A stretch of 7,522 bases of DNA from Pseudomonadota bacterium (GTDB lineage Bacteria > Pseudomonadota > Gammaproteobacteria > Xanthomonadales > Xanthomonadaceae). The notes under the pieces are model-generated. The model was not told where the DNA came from. It made no database searches and saw only the letters and a program-made list of their open reading frames with translations. Below are positions 7,121 through 7,522 of the stretch, piece by piece. The position numbers and the translations under genes are program-made. Numbering within the stretch: position 1 is the stretch's first letter; the number at the start of each line of letters is the position of its first letter. The stretch spans positions 1 to 7,522 of the forward strand of contig JAHWKC010000104.1 of the NCBI GenBank assembly GCA_019348095.1. The letters run 5' to 3'.

Positions 7121-7293
7121 GCCCGCGCGGCGGCCGCCACGTCGGGCACGCGGTCGTCGAGGGTCACCAGGACCGTGACGTCACCGCGCGTCGGGACACC
7201 GGCCGCGGCGGAGCCCGCCGTCGGCGAGGCCGCCGCGCCGGCGCCCGGGATCAGCAGGGACACGGCGAGGGCCGCGGGGACCAGTCGACGCAC
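7006..7293 (-). CDS. Chimeric small ORF: secreted-protein leader fused to a DUF58-like C-terminal tail
   Basis: This encodes 95 residues from a GTG at 7293, chosen because GGAG lies 6 bases upstream and a signal peptide starts at once (VRRLVPAALAVSLLIPGAGA, with cleavage likely after the Ala run near residue 22). An alternative ATG at 7371 has no better support. Residues ~38-52 (VTVLVTLDDRVPDV) look like the start of an exported actinobacterial protein, possibly the propeptide region of a secreted protease; that is a guess. From about residue 58 the sequence changes to a helix-strand-helix ending in APLRRLFATGPGRA, which fits the C-terminus of a DUF58 protein. A DUF58 gene is what is expected immediately before the BatA-type gene, and the stop overlaps that gene as ATGA. 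A 95-residue product made of these halves is unlikely to be a natural working protein. Confidence 0.55.
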   Translation of the reverse strand: MRRLVPAALAVSLLIPGAGAAASPTAGSAAAGVPTRGDVTVLVTLDDRVPDVAAAARAALASRLAASGIRHVEYVLDEALDAPLRRLFATGPGRA

Positions 7294-7303
7294 GGAGCGC
7301 TCC
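7294..7303 (-). promoter_or_regulatory. Ribosome binding site inside a perfect palindrome, upstream of the GTG start
   Basis: The bases GGAGCGCTCC immediately before the GTG at 7293 are a perfect 10-base palindrome that contains the only Shine-Dalgarno-like GGAG, 6 bases from the start. It is the reason for choosing the GTG. Whether the palindrome has a regulatory function cannot be told. Confidence 0.4.
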
Positions 7304-7324
7304 GGGGCAGGGGGACGCGGACGC

Positions 7325-7358
7325 GGTGCCCCCCGCACCACGAGCGGCGGACCGCCGC
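7325..7358. terminator. Two adjacent GC-rich hairpins, possible terminator of the kinase gene
   Basis: GGTGC (7325-7329) pairs with GCACC (7335-7339) around a five-base C-run. A second palindrome, GCGGCGG-A-CCGCCGC, occupies 7344-7358. Both lie 31-64 bases beyond the stop codon of the minus-strand kinase gene. There is no T-tract, which is common for terminators in very GC-rich bacteria, so this is a weak structural call. Confidence 0.35.
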
Positions 7359-7388
7359 CTGGCACGTCCAACGTCCGGAGCCCGCGAA

Positions 7389-7522
7389 CTACTCCCGACG
7401 GAGAGCAGCGAGCACCTCGCGCGCCGCCTGGGCCGGCGTCATCCGGTCGGCGTCGACGATCTGGTGGGCGGTCTGCTCGTACAGCGCAGCCCGCGCGTCC
7501 GACATCGCCTGGAGGGTCGCCA
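7389..7522 (-). CDS. Partial P-loop kinase, probable shikimate kinase C-terminus
   Basis: The frame enters from the window edge and ends at a TAG at 7389-7391, giving 43 full codons. The peptide contains ARAALYEQTAHQIVDADRM, then TPAQAAREVLAAL and a final RRE. This matches the end of shikimate kinases, where R-x-x-LY-x-x-(V/T)A lies in the lid-proximal helix and is followed by a strand (VVD-D) and a last helix opened by (S/T)PEEVA. Shikimate kinase phosphorylates shikimate in aromatic amino acid synthesis. The normally conserved R-x-PLY has Ala in place of Pro here. The P-loop lies outside the window, so another small kinase of the same fold cannot be excluded. The gene is not expected upstream of a BatA operon, which adds to the evidence that this end of the window is of different origin. 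Confidence 0.55.
   Translation of the reverse strand, partial: ATLQAMSDARAALYEQTAHQIVDADRMTPAQAAREVLAALRRE

Overview
The window is GC-rich and almost all of its coding is on the minus strand. Most of it (about 411 to 7130) looks like the chromosome of a Xanthomonadaceae-type gammaproteobacterium such as Lysobacter, Luteimonas or Stenotrophomonas. That guess rests on the operon type, the DnaE2-like tail, the extragenic repeats and the codon choice; no 16S or similar marker is present.

Read along the minus strand from the high-coordinate end, the layout is as follows. (1) 7389-7522 is the 3' end of a P-loop kinase gene, probably shikimate kinase of actinobacterial style. (2) 7294-7388 is non-coding with two GC-rich hairpins. 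(3) 7006-7293 is a short chimeric ORF: a secreted-protein leader fused to what looks like the last ~36 residues of a DUF58 protein. (4) Three genes are joined head to tail by ATGA overlaps: a BatA-type membrane protein (5810-7009), a large DUF4175-like membrane protein (3585-5813) and a membrane protein with a GATase-like fold (1780-3588). (5) tRNA-Arg(CCU) lies at 1664-1740. (6) A heptad-repeat inverted repeat lies at 1571-1655. (7) An ALDH7-family aldehyde dehydrogenase gene starts at 1544, but its ORF runs into two unrelated gene pieces before its stop at 33. (8) A REP-like half-site sits at the left edge.

The three coupled genes are the downstream half of a MoxR/DUF58/BatA-type envelope operon. 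In related genomes a MoxR AAA+ ATPase and a DUF58 protein come just before BatA-type membrane proteins. Here only the apparent tail of DUF58 remains. The proteins probably form an inner-membrane complex with large periplasmic domains; its biochemical role is not known.

The most notable observation is mosaicism at both ends. The ORF at 33-1544 joins ALDH7 (residues 1 to ~376), a lytic-transglycosylase fragment (~377-441) and the extreme C-terminus of the error-prone polymerase DnaE2 (~442-503), all in frame. The ORF at 7006-7293 joins a foreign-looking leader to a DUF58 tail, also in frame. The simplest explanation is chimeric assembly or mixed-organism sequence joined at short GC-rich identities. 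Real rearrangement is possible and would be more interesting. I see no CRISPR array, IS element, toxin-antitoxin pair or other obvious new defence system.
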